Source: Rhodovulum sulfidophilum DSM 1374 (lineage in GTDB: Bacteria; Pseudomonadota; Alphaproteobacteria; Rhodobacterales; Rhodobacteraceae). Taken from it: DNA of 64,000 nt. This document shows, piece after piece, positions 27,108-36,010 of this stretch. The translations under genes and the position numbers were made by a program. The stretch lies in contig NZ_CP015418.1 in NCBI RefSeq assembly GCF_001633165.1, positions 1,984,001 to 2,048,000 on the forward strand, read 5' to 3'. The first letter of the stretch is position 1, and each line of letters begins with the position of its first letter. Under the pieces are notes generated by a model. It was not told the origin of the DNA and did no database searches. It was given only the letters and a program-made list of their open reading frames with translations.

Positions 27108-28799
27108 ATGATTGCGCGACGGGATTTCCTGCAGGCCGCCCTTGCTGCCTCGGCCATCTGGGGCGCCTCGGGCATGGGCAACTGGGCGCGGCTTGCCGCC
27201 CGGCAGGCGCTGAGCCAGGACCGGCTGCTGGAGTTCGACAGCTTCGGCAACGTGACGCTGATCCATGTCACCGACATCCACGGCCAGCTGGTGCCGGTCT
27301 GGTTCCGCGAGCCCGAGGTCAATATCGGCGTCGGTGCCGCCGAGGGGCAGCCGCCCCATGTGACCGGCGCCGATTTCCTCAAGCTTTACGGCATCGCCCC
27401 CGGCACGCCCGAGGCCTATGCGCTGAGCTATGTCGATTTCGTCTCGCTGGCCAGGTCCTATGGCCGGATGGGCGGGCTCGACCGGGTGGCGACGGTGGTC
27501 AAGGCCATCCGCGCCGACCGGCCCGAGGCGCTGCTGCTCGATGGCGGCGACACCTGGCATGGCTCCTATACCTGCCTGCGCTCGGATGCGCAGGACATGG
27601 TCAACGCCATGAACCTGCTGAAACCCGACGCGATGACCAGCCATTGGGAATTCACGCTCGGTCTCGACCGGGTCAACGAGATCGTCGAGGGGCTCGACTT
27701 CGCCTTTCTCGGCGCCAACATCTTCGACGCCGAATGGGACGAGCCGGCCTATGAGCCCTACCGGATCTTCGAGCGCGGCGGCGCGAAGATCGCGGTGATC
27801 GGTCAGGCCTTCCCCTATCTGCCCATCGCCAATCCGAACTGGATGTTCCCCGGCCTCAGCTTCGGCGTCCGCGAGGAGCGCATGGCCGAGATGGTGCGGG
27901 AGGTCCGCGGCAAGGGCGCCGATCTGGTGGTTGTGCTCAGCCATAACGGCTTCGATGTCGACCGCAAGATGGCCGGCAATGTCCCCGGCATCGACGTGAT
28001 CCTGACCGGCCACACCCATGACGCGCTGCCCGAGCCGGTGATGGTGGGCCAGACCCTGCTGATCGCCTCGGGCTCGAACGGCAAGTTCGTGACGCGGCTC
28101 GATCTGGATGTGCGCGAGGGCCGGATGATGGGCTTTCGCCACAAGCTGATCCCGGTCTTCTCGGACGCGATCGCGCCCGATCCCGAGATGGCCGCGCTGA
28201 TCGAGCGCGAACGCGCGCCCTACAAGGACGAGATGACCGAGGTGCTGGGCACGACCGACGGGCTCCTGTACCGGCGCGGCAATTTCAACGGCACCTGGGA
28301 CGATCTGATCTGCAATGCGCTGATCGACGAGCGCGAGGCCGATATCGCGCTGAGCCCCGGCTTTCGCTGGGGGCCGAGCCTCCTGCCGGGCGAACCGATC
28401 ACCCGGGAGGATTTGTATAACGCCACCGCCATGACCTATCCGAATGCCTACCGCTCCGAGATGACGGGCGAGATGCTGCACACCATCCTCGAGGACGTGG
28501 CCGACAATCTCTTCAACCCCGATCCCTATTACCAGCAGGGCGGCGACATGGTCCGGGTCGGCGGCATGGGCTACCGGATCGACGTCACCAGGCCCCAGGG
28601 CAGCCGGATCACCGGCATGACGCTTTTGAAGACCGGCGAGCCGATCGACCCGGCCCGATCCTACGTGGTCTCGGGCTGGGCCAGCGTGAACGAGGGCACC
28701 GAGGGGCCGCCGATCTGGCAGGTGGTCGAGGATTACGTCAAGCGCCAGGGCACGGTCCGCGTCGATCCGAACAAGTCGGTCGTGGTCAGTGGCGCATGA
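27108..28799 (+). CDS. soxB: SoxB, thiosulfohydrolase
   Basis: This 563-residue dimanganese enzyme of the 5'-nucleotidase family cleaves the terminal sulfone from SoxY-bound sulfur as sulfate. It has a Tat-type leader (ARRDFLQAALAAS). Metal residues include Asp56 and His58 in HVTDIHGQ, and the signature GGDTWHGS (about residues 146-153) contains the Thr149 region conserved in SoxB. ILTGHTHDALPEP gives further metal histidines. AAGAGGAGG precedes ATG27108. Its stop overlaps the first possible soxC start. Confidence 0.95.
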   Translation: MIARRDFLQAALAASAIWGASGMGNWARLAARQALSQDRLLEFDSFGNVTLIHVTDIHGQLVPVWFREPEVNIGVGAAEGQPPHVTGADFLKLYGIAPGTPEAYALSYVDFVSLARSYGRMGGLDRVATVVKAIRADRPEALLLDGGDTWHGSYTCLRSDAQDMVNAMNLLKPDAMTSHWEFTLGLDRVNEIVEGLDFAFLGANIFDAEWDEPAYEPYRIFERGGAKIAVIGQAFPYLPIANPNWMFPGLSFGVREERMAEMVREVRGKGADLVVVLSHNGFDVDRKMAGNVPGIDVILTGHTHDALPEPVMVGQTLLIASGSNGKFVTRLDLDVREGRMMGFRHKLIPVFSDAIAPDPEMAALIERERAPYKDEMTEVLGTTDGLLYRRGNFNGTWDDLICNALIDEREADIALSPGFRWGPSLLPGEPITREDLYNATAMTYPNAYRSEMTGEMLHTILEDVADNLFNPDPYYQQGGDMVRVGGMGYRIDVTRPQGSRITGMTLLKTGEPIDPARSYVVSGWASVNEGTEGPPIWQVVEDYVKRQGTVRVDPNKSVVVSGA

Positions 28800-28825
28800 G
28801 CGGGACGATGGAGGAGAAGACACCG

Positions 28826-30088
28826 ATGACCGACCGGCCGGGCGCCCCCACGCGGCGCGGATTTCTGAAGGCGGGGCTTGCGGGCGGCGGCGCGCTGGTC
28901 GCGGGCAAGGCGGCTGCCGAGGGCCCCGATCCGCTCATCACCGAGACACAGCCCTGGGCGCAGATGTGGGGCGACGGGGTCGATGTGACCCCCTATGGCA
29001 TGCCCATCGAATACGAATCCGACGTGATCCGCCGCAATGTCGACTGGCTGACCGCCGATACCATCTCCTCGGTCAATTTCACGCCGATCCATGCGCTTGA
29101 CGGCACCATCACGCCGCAGGGCTGCGCCTTCGAGCGGCACCATTCCGGCGCCATCGATCTGCCGAAGGAAGATTACCGGCTGATGATCAACGGGCTGGTC
29201 GAGACGCCGCTGATCTTCACCTATGCCGATCTCGAGCGCTTCCCGCGGGTGAACCACACCTATTTCCTCGAATGCGCGGCCAATTCCGGGATGGAATGGG
29301 CGGGCGCACAGCTGAATGGCGCGCAGTTCACCCATGGCATGATCCACAACATGGAATATTCCGGCGTGCCGCTGCGCACCCTGCTGGAAGAGGCCGGCGT
29401 CAAGCCCGAGGGCAAATGGATCTATGTCGAGGGCGCGGATGCCTCCTCGAACGGCCGCTCGATCCCGCTCGACAAGGCGCTCGACGATTGCCTGGTGGCG
29501 TTCAAGGCCAATGGCGAGGCGCTGCGCAAGGAACATGGCTATCCGGTCCGGCTGTGCGTGCCGGGCTGGGAAGGCAACATGTGGATCAAGTGGCTGCGCC
29601 GGGTCGAGGTCACGACCGAAGCCATCCAGAGCCGCGAGGAGACCTCGAAATACACCGATACGCTGGCCGACGGCACCTCGCGCAAATGGACCTGGGCGAT
29701 GGATGCGAAATCGGTCATCACCTCGCCCAGCCCGCAATCGCCCATCACCCACGGGCCGGGGCCGCTGGTCATCACCGGGCTGGCCTGGTCGGGGCGGGGG
29801 GCGATCGAGCGGGTCGATGTCTCGCTCGATGGCGGCAAGTCCTGGCAGACCGCGCGGCTGGCCCGGCCGGGGCAGAAGATGGCGTTGGCCCGCTTCTATC
29901 TCGATATCGACTGGGACGGGTCCGAGATGCTGCTGCAATCGCGGGCGATGGACGATACCGGCTATGTCCAGCCGACCAAGAACGCGCTGCGGGAGATCCG
30001 GGGGCTGAATTCGGTCTACCACAATAACGGCATCCAGACCTGGTGGATCAAGACAAGCGGAGAGGCGGAAAATGTCGAAGTTTCGTAA
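28826..30088 (+). CDS. soxC: SoxC, molybdenum subunit of sulfane dehydrogenase
   Basis: This 420-residue protein is of the sulfite-oxidase family; with SoxD it oxidises the SoxY-bound sulfane sulfur, which lets thiosulfate be oxidised fully to sulfate. A twin-arginine leader (PTRRGFLKAGLAGG) opens the protein. The molybdenum-binding cysteine is Cys150 in YFLECAANSG, and a dimerisation domain follows from about residue 285. ATG28826 is preferred because GGAGGAG lies 9 bases upstream; an in-frame ATG at 28796 overlaps the soxB stop. The 3' end overlaps soxD by 17 bases. Confidence 0.94.
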   Translation: MTDRPGAPTRRGFLKAGLAGGGALVAGKAAAEGPDPLITETQPWAQMWGDGVDVTPYGMPIEYESDVIRRNVDWLTADTISSVNFTPIHALDGTITPQGCAFERHHSGAIDLPKEDYRLMINGLVETPLIFTYADLERFPRVNHTYFLECAANSGMEWAGAQLNGAQFTHGMIHNMEYSGVPLRTLLEEAGVKPEGKWIYVEGADASSNGRSIPLDKALDDCLVAFKANGEALRKEHGYPVRLCVPGWEGNMWIKWLRRVEVTTEAIQSREETSKYTDTLADGTSRKWTWAMDAKSVITSPSPQSPITHGPGPLVITGLAWSGRGAIERVDVSLDGGKSWQTARLARPGQKMALARFYLDIDWDGSEMLLQSRAMDDTGYVQPTKNALREIRGLNSVYHNNGIQTWWIKTSGEAENVEVS

Positions 30089-30713
30089 CCTGTCGGCGGC
30101 CGCGCTGCTTCTGACCTTGGCGGCCCCGGCCCAGGCCGGCGATTTCGGGCTCGGCCGCCCGGCGCTGCCCGAGGAAATCGCGGCCTGGGATCTGGATGTG
30201 GCCCCCGACGGGAAGGGGCTGCCGGAGGGCTCGGGCTCGGTCGAGGATGGCGAAGAGATCTTTTCGGCCAATTGTGCCATCTGCCATGGCGAATTCGCCG
30301 AGGGCGTGGATAATTATCCCAAGCTCGCGGGCGGCGAGGACACGCTCGACCGCGACGATCCGGTCAAGACCGTGGGCTCCTACTGGCCCTATCTCTCGAC
30401 CGTCTGGGACTATGTCCATCGCTCGATGCCCTTCGGCGCGGCGCAGGTGCTGACGGTGGACGAGGTCTATGCCATCACCGCCTATATCCTCTATTCGAAC
30501 TACCTGGTCGAAGACGATTTCGTGCTGTCGAACGAGAATTTCCTCGAGGTCGCGATGCCCAATGCCGACGGCTTCATCGTCGATGACCGCGAGACGACCG
30601 AACTGCCGCTGTTTTCCCAGCCGCCCTGCATGACCGACTGCAAGCAGAACGTCGAGATCACCATGCGGGCCGCGGTGCTGGACGTCACGCCCGACGAGGC
30701 GGCGGCGAACTAG
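30072..30713 (+). CDS. soxD: SoxD, single-haem short form
   Basis: This 213-residue secreted cytochrome is the electron-accepting partner of SoxC. After a signal peptide (residues 1-22) it begins GDFGLGRPALPEEIAAWD, then carries one haem site, Cys68-Ala-Ile-Cys-His72, and SYWPYLSTVWDYVHRSMPFG. It ends at AVLDVTPDEAAAN, about where a linker and second haem domain begin in the roughly 380-residue dihaem SoxD of Paracoccus (from memory). The second haem is therefore absent. GGAGAGGCGG precedes ATG30072, inside the end of soxC. Confidence 0.9.
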   Translation: MSKFRNLSAAALLLTLAAPAQAGDFGLGRPALPEEIAAWDLDVAPDGKGLPEGSGSVEDGEEIFSANCAICHGEFAEGVDNYPKLAGGEDTLDRDDPVKTVGSYWPYLSTVWDYVHRSMPFGAAQVLTVDEVYAITAYILYSNYLVEDDFVLSNENFLEVAMPNADGFIVDDRETTELPLFSQPPCMTDCKQNVEITMRAAVLDVTPDEAAAN

Positions 30714-31142
30714 GCCCGAAGCGATGACCGGCGGGGGCGGCGGCCTTCTGCCGCCTGCTTGTCGGCCCGGCGATGTCGCGTCCTGACCGCTACCCTGACG
30801 CGCGCCAGCCTTGATCCGGCCCGATGCCTTGCGGAGCGGGCAAGCCGATGCCGTGCGATCTGGTACAGGATGCCCGGCGGTTGCCGGGCTCGGGCGTCGG
30901 GGTAATCGCACCCGGCGGGTCCTGCCCGGACCCAAGGATGGCAGGAGTGCCGCAAACCGCCCGGTTTGGTCTTTTCCCGTGCCTGTCGCCGCTCCTCTGG
31001 CTCCGGTGTCTGGAAGGGGCCGGGGGAGGCGGCGCAGAGACCGGGAAGACCCGACCATGGTGCGTCATTTCGTCCACGCTGCGCGCGGCTTGGCGATGCA
31101 GAATCACTTGCCCGGCGCATAGCGGAATTGCATTAATTGCAT
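30714..31142. other. Gene-less spacer between soxD and soxE
   Basis: No frame in these 430 bases resembles a cytochrome or any family I recognise, so it is not an obvious remnant of the missing SoxD haem domain. It contains a hairpin at 30736-30755 (GGCGGC/GCCGCC) shortly after the soxD stop and CCCGGC-GGTT-GCCGGG at 30873-30888. It ends in an AT-rich element over the soxE start, so soxE-F probably has its own promoter. Confidence 0.55.
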
Positions 31143-31146
31143 ATGA
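31120..31146. promoter_or_regulatory. AT-rich repeat overlapping the soxE start (possible SoxR operator)
   Basis: The sequence ATTGCATTAATTGCATATGA contains ATTGCAT twice in direct orientation and the dyad GCATTAATTGC. It covers the bases immediately before and including ATG31143. Its AT content contrasts sharply with the flanks, as at the other sox control sites. A protein bound here would block both transcription and translation initiation; the role is inferred. Confidence 0.45.
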
Positions 31147-31859
31147 GGGAGGAACTGTGTCTGATCCTCGCGCTCGCTTTGGGAGGGGCGGGCGCGGGGC
31201 GGGCCGAGACCCATGTCGAGGCCATCGGCGACCCTGTCCGCGGCGCCGAGATCTGGATCTATTGCAGCGGCTGCCATGAAATCGGCCCCGGGGCCCAAGC
31301 CAGCATCGGCCCGCCTCTGAACGGGCTGTTCGGACGGCGCGCGGCATCGGTCGCGGATTTTCCCTATTCGAAATCGATGCGGCGGGCGGGCGATGACGGG
31401 CTGACCTGGACGCTCGAGACGCTCGATGCCTATCTGGAAAACCCGGTGGTGCTGGTCTCGGGCACAAGGATGAGCTTTCCGGGGCTCGAGGATGCGGCCG
31501 AGCGGGCGGATCTGCTGGCCTTCCTGCGCCGGTATTCCGACAGTCCCTCGGACATTCCCGAGGCGGCGCCGACCGCGCGTGCCGAGGACCCGGTGCTGCC
31601 CGAGGCGACGCTGGCGCTGGCGGGCGACCCGGCTTGGGGCGAATACCTGTCGAGCGAATGCACCACCTGCCATCAGCGCGACGGGTCCGATCGGGGGATC
31701 CCCTCGATCACGCTCTGGCCCGAACGTAAGTTCGTTCTGGCGATGCATGCCTACAAGCAGAAGCTGCGTCCGCATCCGGTGATGCGGATGATGGCCGGCC
31801 GCCTCTCGGACGAGGAGATCGCGGCGCTGGCGGCCTATTTCGGCGGGCTCGGCCCCTGA
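31143..31859 (+). CDS. soxE: SoxE, dihaem cytochrome c
   Basis: This 238-residue secreted cytochrome has two class I haem domains: Cys41-Ser-Gly-Cys-His45 with GPPLNGLFGRRA, and Cys173-Thr-Thr-Cys-His177. In sox clusters SoxE pairs with the flavoprotein SoxF as a sulfide dehydrogenase-like couple and resembles FccA. The start is uncertain: ATG31143 is the only ATG, but it lies inside the AT-rich element without a ribosome-binding site, whereas GGGAGGA lies just after it; TTG31137 is also in frame. The leader is short (about residues 5-21). Confidence 0.85.
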   Translation: MREELCLILALALGGAGAGRAETHVEAIGDPVRGAEIWIYCSGCHEIGPGAQASIGPPLNGLFGRRAASVADFPYSKSMRRAGDDGLTWTLETLDAYLENPVVLVSGTRMSFPGLEDAAERADLLAFLRRYSDSPSDIPEAAPTARAEDPVLPEATLALAGDPAWGEYLSSECTTCHQRDGSDRGIPSITLWPERKFVLAMHAYKQKLRPHPVMRMMAGRLSDEEIAALAAYFGGLGP

Positions 31860-31925
31860 CCGCCCGTTGTCACGGACAAGACGACCGGAGACGCGCGACA
31901 TCATCTCCAGGGAGGAGACAGAGAC

Positions 31926-33191
31926 ATGAGCCTGAACAGACGGAGCTTTCTGGGAACGGGGCTGGCGCTGGGCGCGGCCCTGTCGGCGCCATGCGCCATC
32001 GGCCAGGCCCGGCCGCGGGTGGTGGTCCTGGGCGGCGGCGCGGGCGGCGCGACGGCCGCGCGCTACATCGCCAAGGACAGCGACGGCGCCATCGAGGTGG
32101 TGCTGATCGAGCCCGGCAAGACCTATTACACCTGCTTCTTCTCGAACCTCTATCTGGGCGGGTTCCGCGACTTCGCCTCGATCGCCCATGATTACGGGAC
32201 GCTTGCCAGCCGCTACGGCATCAACGTGATCCACGATCTGGCCGTCGATATCGACCGCGCGGCCCGGTCGGTCACGCTCGCCTCGGGCCATGCGCTGGGC
32301 TATGACCGGCTGATCGTCGCGCCGGGCATCGACTTCGTCGACGGGGCGGTGCCGGGCTGGGATATGACGGCGCAGAACCGGATGCCGCATGCCTGGAAGG
32401 CGGGCAGCCAGACCCAGCTTCTGAAGGCGCAGATCGGCGCCATGCGCGCGGGCGGCGTCTTCTGCATGGTCGCTCCGCCCGATCCGTTCCGCTGTCCGCC
32501 CGGGCCTTACGAGCGGGTCTCGATGGTTGCGCATGTCCTGAAAGAGAGCAATCCGACCGCCAAGATCCTGATCGTCGATCCCAAGGAAAACTTCTCGAAA
32601 CAGGCGCTGTTCGAGGATGGCTGGGCGCGCCACTATCCCGGCATGATCCAGCGGATCGGACCCGATTTCGGCGGCGCCAATGTCGAGGTGCGCCCCGACA
32701 GCATGGAAGTCGTGATCGACGGCATGGCCGAGACGGTCGATGTCTGCAACGTGATCCCGGCGCAGAAGGCGGGCCATATCGCCGGTGTGGCGGGGCTGGC
32801 CGATGACAGCGGCTTCTGCCCGATCCTGCCGGGCACGATGCAAAGCCGGTTTGATGAAAATGTCTATGTTCTGGGCGACGCGACAATCGCGGGAGACATG
32901 CCGAAATCGGCCTTCTCGGCCAACAGCCAGGCCAAGGTGGCGGCGATGCAGGTGCGCGCGGCGCTGACCGGGGCACGGGCCTTCCCGGCGAAATACTCGA
33001 ATACCTGCTGGTCGCTGATCGACAGCGGGGACGGGGTCAAGGTGGGCGCCTCCTATCAGGTCGGCGAGGACAGGATCGCCAAGGTCGACGGCTTTGTCAG
33101 CCAGATCGGCGAGGATGCCGCGCTGAGAAAGGCGACCTATGAGGAAAGCCTCGGCTGGTATGCCGGCATCACCGCCGACATCTTCGGCTAG
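31926..33191 (+). CDS. soxF: SoxF, FAD-dependent sulfide dehydrogenase
   Basis: This 421-residue flavoprotein resembles FccB of flavocytochrome c sulfide dehydrogenase. It has a Tat-type leader (LNRRSFLGTGLALG), the FAD-binding RVVVLGGGAGGATAARYI, the redox cysteine regions YTCFFSN and PFRCPPGP, and VYVLGDATIAGDMPKSAFSA near the C-terminus. It should oxidise sulfide in the periplasm and pass electrons to SoxE. GGGAGGAG precedes ATG31926. It closes the sox locus. Confidence 0.93.
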   Translation: MSLNRRSFLGTGLALGAALSAPCAIGQARPRVVVLGGGAGGATAARYIAKDSDGAIEVVLIEPGKTYYTCFFSNLYLGGFRDFASIAHDYGTLASRYGINVIHDLAVDIDRAARSVTLASGHALGYDRLIVAPGIDFVDGAVPGWDMTAQNRMPHAWKAGSQTQLLKAQIGAMRAGGVFCMVAPPDPFRCPPGPYERVSMVAHVLKESNPTAKILIVDPKENFSKQALFEDGWARHYPGMIQRIGPDFGGANVEVRPDSMEVVIDGMAETVDVCNVIPAQKAGHIAGVAGLADDSGFCPILPGTMQSRFDENVYVLGDATIAGDMPKSAFSANSQAKVAAMQVRAALTGARAFPAKYSNTCWSLIDSGDGVKVGASYQVGEDRIAKVDGFVSQIGEDAALRKATYEESLGWYAGITADIFG

Positions 33192-33465
33192 GCCGGACCG
33201 GCGGCCTCCGGCGGGGCGTCGGGGGCCACCTTTCCGGGTCCGGTCGGGCCGGGTGGGGGCCTTGGCCGGAAACGTGCAATGCTGTGACGCAGCGGAATGC
33301 TGCGGTGCAAGGCGGCGGAATTCTGCCGGTGAGTCGCGGGAAGGTTGTCGTCAAGACGCGAAAGTTCCTGACAGATGTGATATGGATTTGGTTAAGGGAC
33401 GCCCGTTGCTTCCTGATGCGACGAGGACGGCCCATGCGGCAGGGACGAATTGGGAGGAGTCGGCC

Positions 33466-33690
33466 GTGAACATGATCCAGGACCTCAGACAGACTGCGCC
33501 CAGACCGGTGATGCGTCCGCGCCTTCACCCCGTCTTCGGCAAACTCGGCCCGATGCCGGCTGCATCGCTGCGTGCGATGGTCGGCTATGGCCTCAACGAA
33601 GCCGAGATCGGGCGCTATTTCGGCGTCACGCCATCCTCGGTGCGGCGCCTCAAGCGCAGCCTCGGCGTCTGCGACAGCGCGGCGGAGTGA
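33466..33690 (+). CDS. Small helix-turn-helix protein
   Basis: A 74-residue frame starts at GTG33466, with GGGAGGAG about 7 bases upstream; ATG33472 is the next in-frame start. The C-terminal half reads LNEAEIGRYFGVTPSSVRRL, a clear helix-turn-helix with the turn at FGVT and a basic recognition helix. The N-terminal half is proline- and arginine-rich. It could be a small DNA-binding regulator; no family name is offered. It lies 274 bases after soxF in the same direction and may have its own promoter. Confidence 0.65.
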   Translation: MNMIQDLRQTAPRPVMRPRLHPVFGKLGPMPAASLRAMVGYGLNEAEIGRYFGVTPSSVRRLKRSLGVCDSAAE

Positions 33691-33852
33691 TCCGCCGCCC
33701 TGGCGACGGCCCGGGTCCGTATCGGGCTTGGGCCGGGACGCAGTCCGACTTGCTTCGGCAAACCCGCCGCCTTTCCGCATCCGCAGGTCAGATCCGTGGG
33801 CTCGGTGTGGCTTCCTGTCGTCACCGACAATCGGCGTGCCGGTGGCGGGCGT

Positions 33853-34347
33853 TCAGTCGACCGGGCTGAAATCTCCATAGGCGCCGCCCGCGAAGACCAG
33901 CGGCGGACCTTCGCGCCGGGCGCATTCCTCGACATGGCCGATCACGATGGCATGGTCCCCGGCATCGTGCAGTGCGACCCTGCGGCAGAGAAAACGGGCG
34001 ATCCAGCCCTGTTCGAGCAGCGGCGGATCGGCGTCGGGCGCACAGTCCAGCCCCTCGAAATCGTCGCCCGACCGGGCGAAGCGCGCGGCAATGTCTTCCT
34101 CGCCCGCGCCCAGCACATGGATGGCGAAACGCTCGGCCCCGGTCATCGCCGGATAGCGCGCCGAGGCGCGGGCGGGCGACCACAGCACCAGCGGCGGATC
34201 GAGCGAGACCGAGGAAAAGCTGTTCGCGGTCATGCCGACCGGGCCCTCGGGGCCGGCGGCGGTGACCACGGTCACGCCGGTCGCAAAGCTGCCGAGCGCA
34301 TCGCGATAAAGGCGCCGGGTGTCCGGGCCGGGAATGAATCGTTCCAT
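33853..34347 (-). CDS. Flavin reductase family protein
   Basis: This 164-residue protein has the FMN-binding split-barrel fold of flavin reductases that supply reduced flavin to two-component monooxygenases. Landmarks are DALGSFATGVTVVTA, PVGMTANSFSSVSLDPPLVL, the FAIHVLGA strand, and DHAIVIGHVEECARREGPPL with PLVFAGGAYGDF at the end. ATG34347 is chosen because the family begins near RRLYRDALGSFATGV; the frame is open far upstream only as antisense-like sequence. No partner oxygenase is adjacent. Confidence 0.85.
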   Translation of the reverse strand: MERFIPGPDTRRLYRDALGSFATGVTVVTAAGPEGPVGMTANSFSSVSLDPPLVLWSPARASARYPAMTGAERFAIHVLGAGEEDIAARFARSGDDFEGLDCAPDADPPLLEQGWIARFLCRRVALHDAGDHAIVIGHVEECARREGPPLVFAGGAYGDFSPVD

Positions 34348-34747
34348 GCGTCTTGCCGTCTGTCTGGGCGGTTGCGGGCGGCACCATGCGCCAGATGGCG
34401 GGCGGCGGCAACCTTGCCCGGTGTCTCGATGCGGTTTCCGAAGGCGTGAGGGCGGACCCGGTCCGGGCCTCAGGCGCAATCGGCGTGGCGCGCAGAGGGT
34501 GCGCGGCGACCAAAAAGGGGGGCGCGCATTCGGCGCGACCCCCTGTCCGGTTCTGAAATGCCGTCCCGTTCCGAAGGAATTCTTTGAAATATCCGGTCGC
34601 CAGAAGGCGGAAAGAGCGCTGCTGGTTACGATCGTCGCACCGCTTAACAAGACCCACTCTAGACGGAGTCCATGCCCGGAGTCCGGGAATAACGTTCTTG
34701 AAACGGGGCGGACTGCGCCGCGGTCAAAAAAAGAAGCCGCGTCGGGC
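34348..34747. other. Spacer between the flavin reductase and phnM-like genes
   Basis: No gene was found in these 400 bases. The main element is a strong minus-strand terminator at 34512-34543. CGGAGTCC occurs twice near 34668-34690, and a small AT-rich part (34560-34600) could hold the flavin reductase promoter only if transcription reads through or starts below the terminator. Confidence 0.5.
34512..34543 (-). terminator. Rho-independent terminator for the phnF-phnM-like transcript
   Basis: On the minus strand GGGGG-(T)-CGCGC pairs with GCGCGCCCCC-type sequence across a CGAAT loop (34518-34543), with one bulged base, followed by TTTTT (A-run at 34512-34516 on the plus strand). It lies about 200 bases after the phnM-like stop. 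Confidence 0.75.
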
Positions 34748-35899
34748 CTATTCTGCCGCCATATCCAGCGCATGAATGCGATGGACGAAGCGATGGGCGG
34801 CTTCGCCGGCCAGATAGGTCAGCCGTCCGCCGGCAATGGTCATCTCGACCGCGCGCGTGCGCTCGTTGATCACGCAGAGATCGGCCCGTTTCCCGATATC
34901 GAGCCGACCCCGGTCGGGCAGGCGCAGGATCTCGGCCGGACGCTGCGAGACCATCGCCCAGGCCTGGGGCAGGGTCTTCAGCCCCAGATCGACCAGCCGC
35001 CAGACCGCATGGGTCAGGGCCGGATAGTAGAAATCCGACACCAGCGCATCGCAGAGCCCCTGCGCGATCAGGTCTGTCGCCGGGACCTGCCCGGGCTGCG
35101 ATCCGTCCCGCATCACATCGGGCGCGCCCAGCAGCACGGGATCGTTCATCGCCTTGGCGGCGGCGGCGGCGCGCCGGGTGGTCGGGAATTCGGCGATCCG
35201 GGCGCCGATCATCGAGAAGCGCTCGCGGGTCTCGCCGTCGGGGTCGCCATGCGAGCCGTAAAGCACCCCCATCGCATCGAAGGCCTCGGCCAGTCGGCAG
35301 AGATAGCGCGGCACGTCGGGCATGGCCGCTTGCGCTGCCGCGAGCCCGTCCCGATCCGCCCGGCAGGGCGGCGGCCAGGGCCGGTCCTGCGCCCGTTCGG
35401 CCGCGGCATCAAGCCGGTTGTGGAAGACGACATAGTCGATGCGATACCGGCCGATGGCCTCGAGCAGCCGCTCGGCGGTGCCCACGGTATGGATTTCGCA
35501 GCGCAGCTGCAGCCGCAGATCGGTCAGCATCCGGCGCCGGTAGGCCGCAAGCGCCGCCATCAGCGCCTCGGCCCGGTCAGGAGCGCGATGCCCGCCCTCC
35601 CAGGACCAGTCCTGCGCCAGCCAGCCGGTGGTCACGCCATGCGCGGCGGCGTCGCGGTCGCTCGCGGCCAGCGCCAGATCCGGCGCGAGGTGCGAGGCCA
35701 CGCGGGGCAGGTGGCGGTCGACGGTGTCGGCATGCAGATCGACGATGCCGGGCAGGATCAGATAGCCGGTCAGATCGACTTCGGGCAGCGGACCCTTGGT
35801 GATGCGGCCCTCGGCGATGGCGATCGAGCGTCTCTGCATCTCGCCGTCGCGCAGGATGCGGGCGCCGGTGAAGCGAAGCGGGTGAAGGAACTGGGGCAT
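34748..35899 (-). CDS. PhnM-like amidohydrolase (divergent copy)
   Basis: This 383-residue amidohydrolase-superfamily protein resembles alpha-D-ribose 1-methylphosphonate 5-triphosphate diphosphatase. It has the metal motif LPGIVDLHADTVDRH, GAPDVMRDGSQPGQVPATDL and a C-terminal RGRLDIGKRADLCVIN typical of the superfamily. It differs from the canonical PhnM at 38349, which has HTDN in place of HADT, so it may have another substrate. It follows phnF by 111 bases on the same strand and is probably controlled by it. Confidence 0.75.
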   Translation of the reverse strand: MPQFLHPLRFTGARILRDGEMQRRSIAIAEGRITKGPLPEVDLTGYLILPGIVDLHADTVDRHLPRVASHLAPDLALAASDRDAAAHGVTTGWLAQDWSWEGGHRAPDRAEALMAALAAYRRRMLTDLRLQLRCEIHTVGTAERLLEAIGRYRIDYVVFHNRLDAAAERAQDRPWPPPCRADRDGLAAAQAAMPDVPRYLCRLAEAFDAMGVLYGSHGDPDGETRERFSMIGARIAEFPTTRRAAAAAKAMNDPVLLGAPDVMRDGSQPGQVPATDLIAQGLCDALVSDFYYPALTHAVWRLVDLGLKTLPQAWAMVSQRPAEILRLPDRGRLDIGKRADLCVINERTRAVEMTIAGGRLTYLAGEAAHRFVHRIHALDMAAE

Positions 35900-36010
35900 G
35901 TCGCGGCTCGGGCGGGTGGCGTTGCCTGAACTCTACCCGCTGACTGTATCGCCGGTATGACAAGCGCCCGGCGCCTGCCTTCGGTCATCCCGGCGCCAGT
36001 CCTTCGGGGA

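Noticed and set aside
30714..31142. A decayed second haem domain of SoxD in the soxD-soxE gap
   Set aside because: No CxxCH or cytochrome-like block appears in any of the six frames there.
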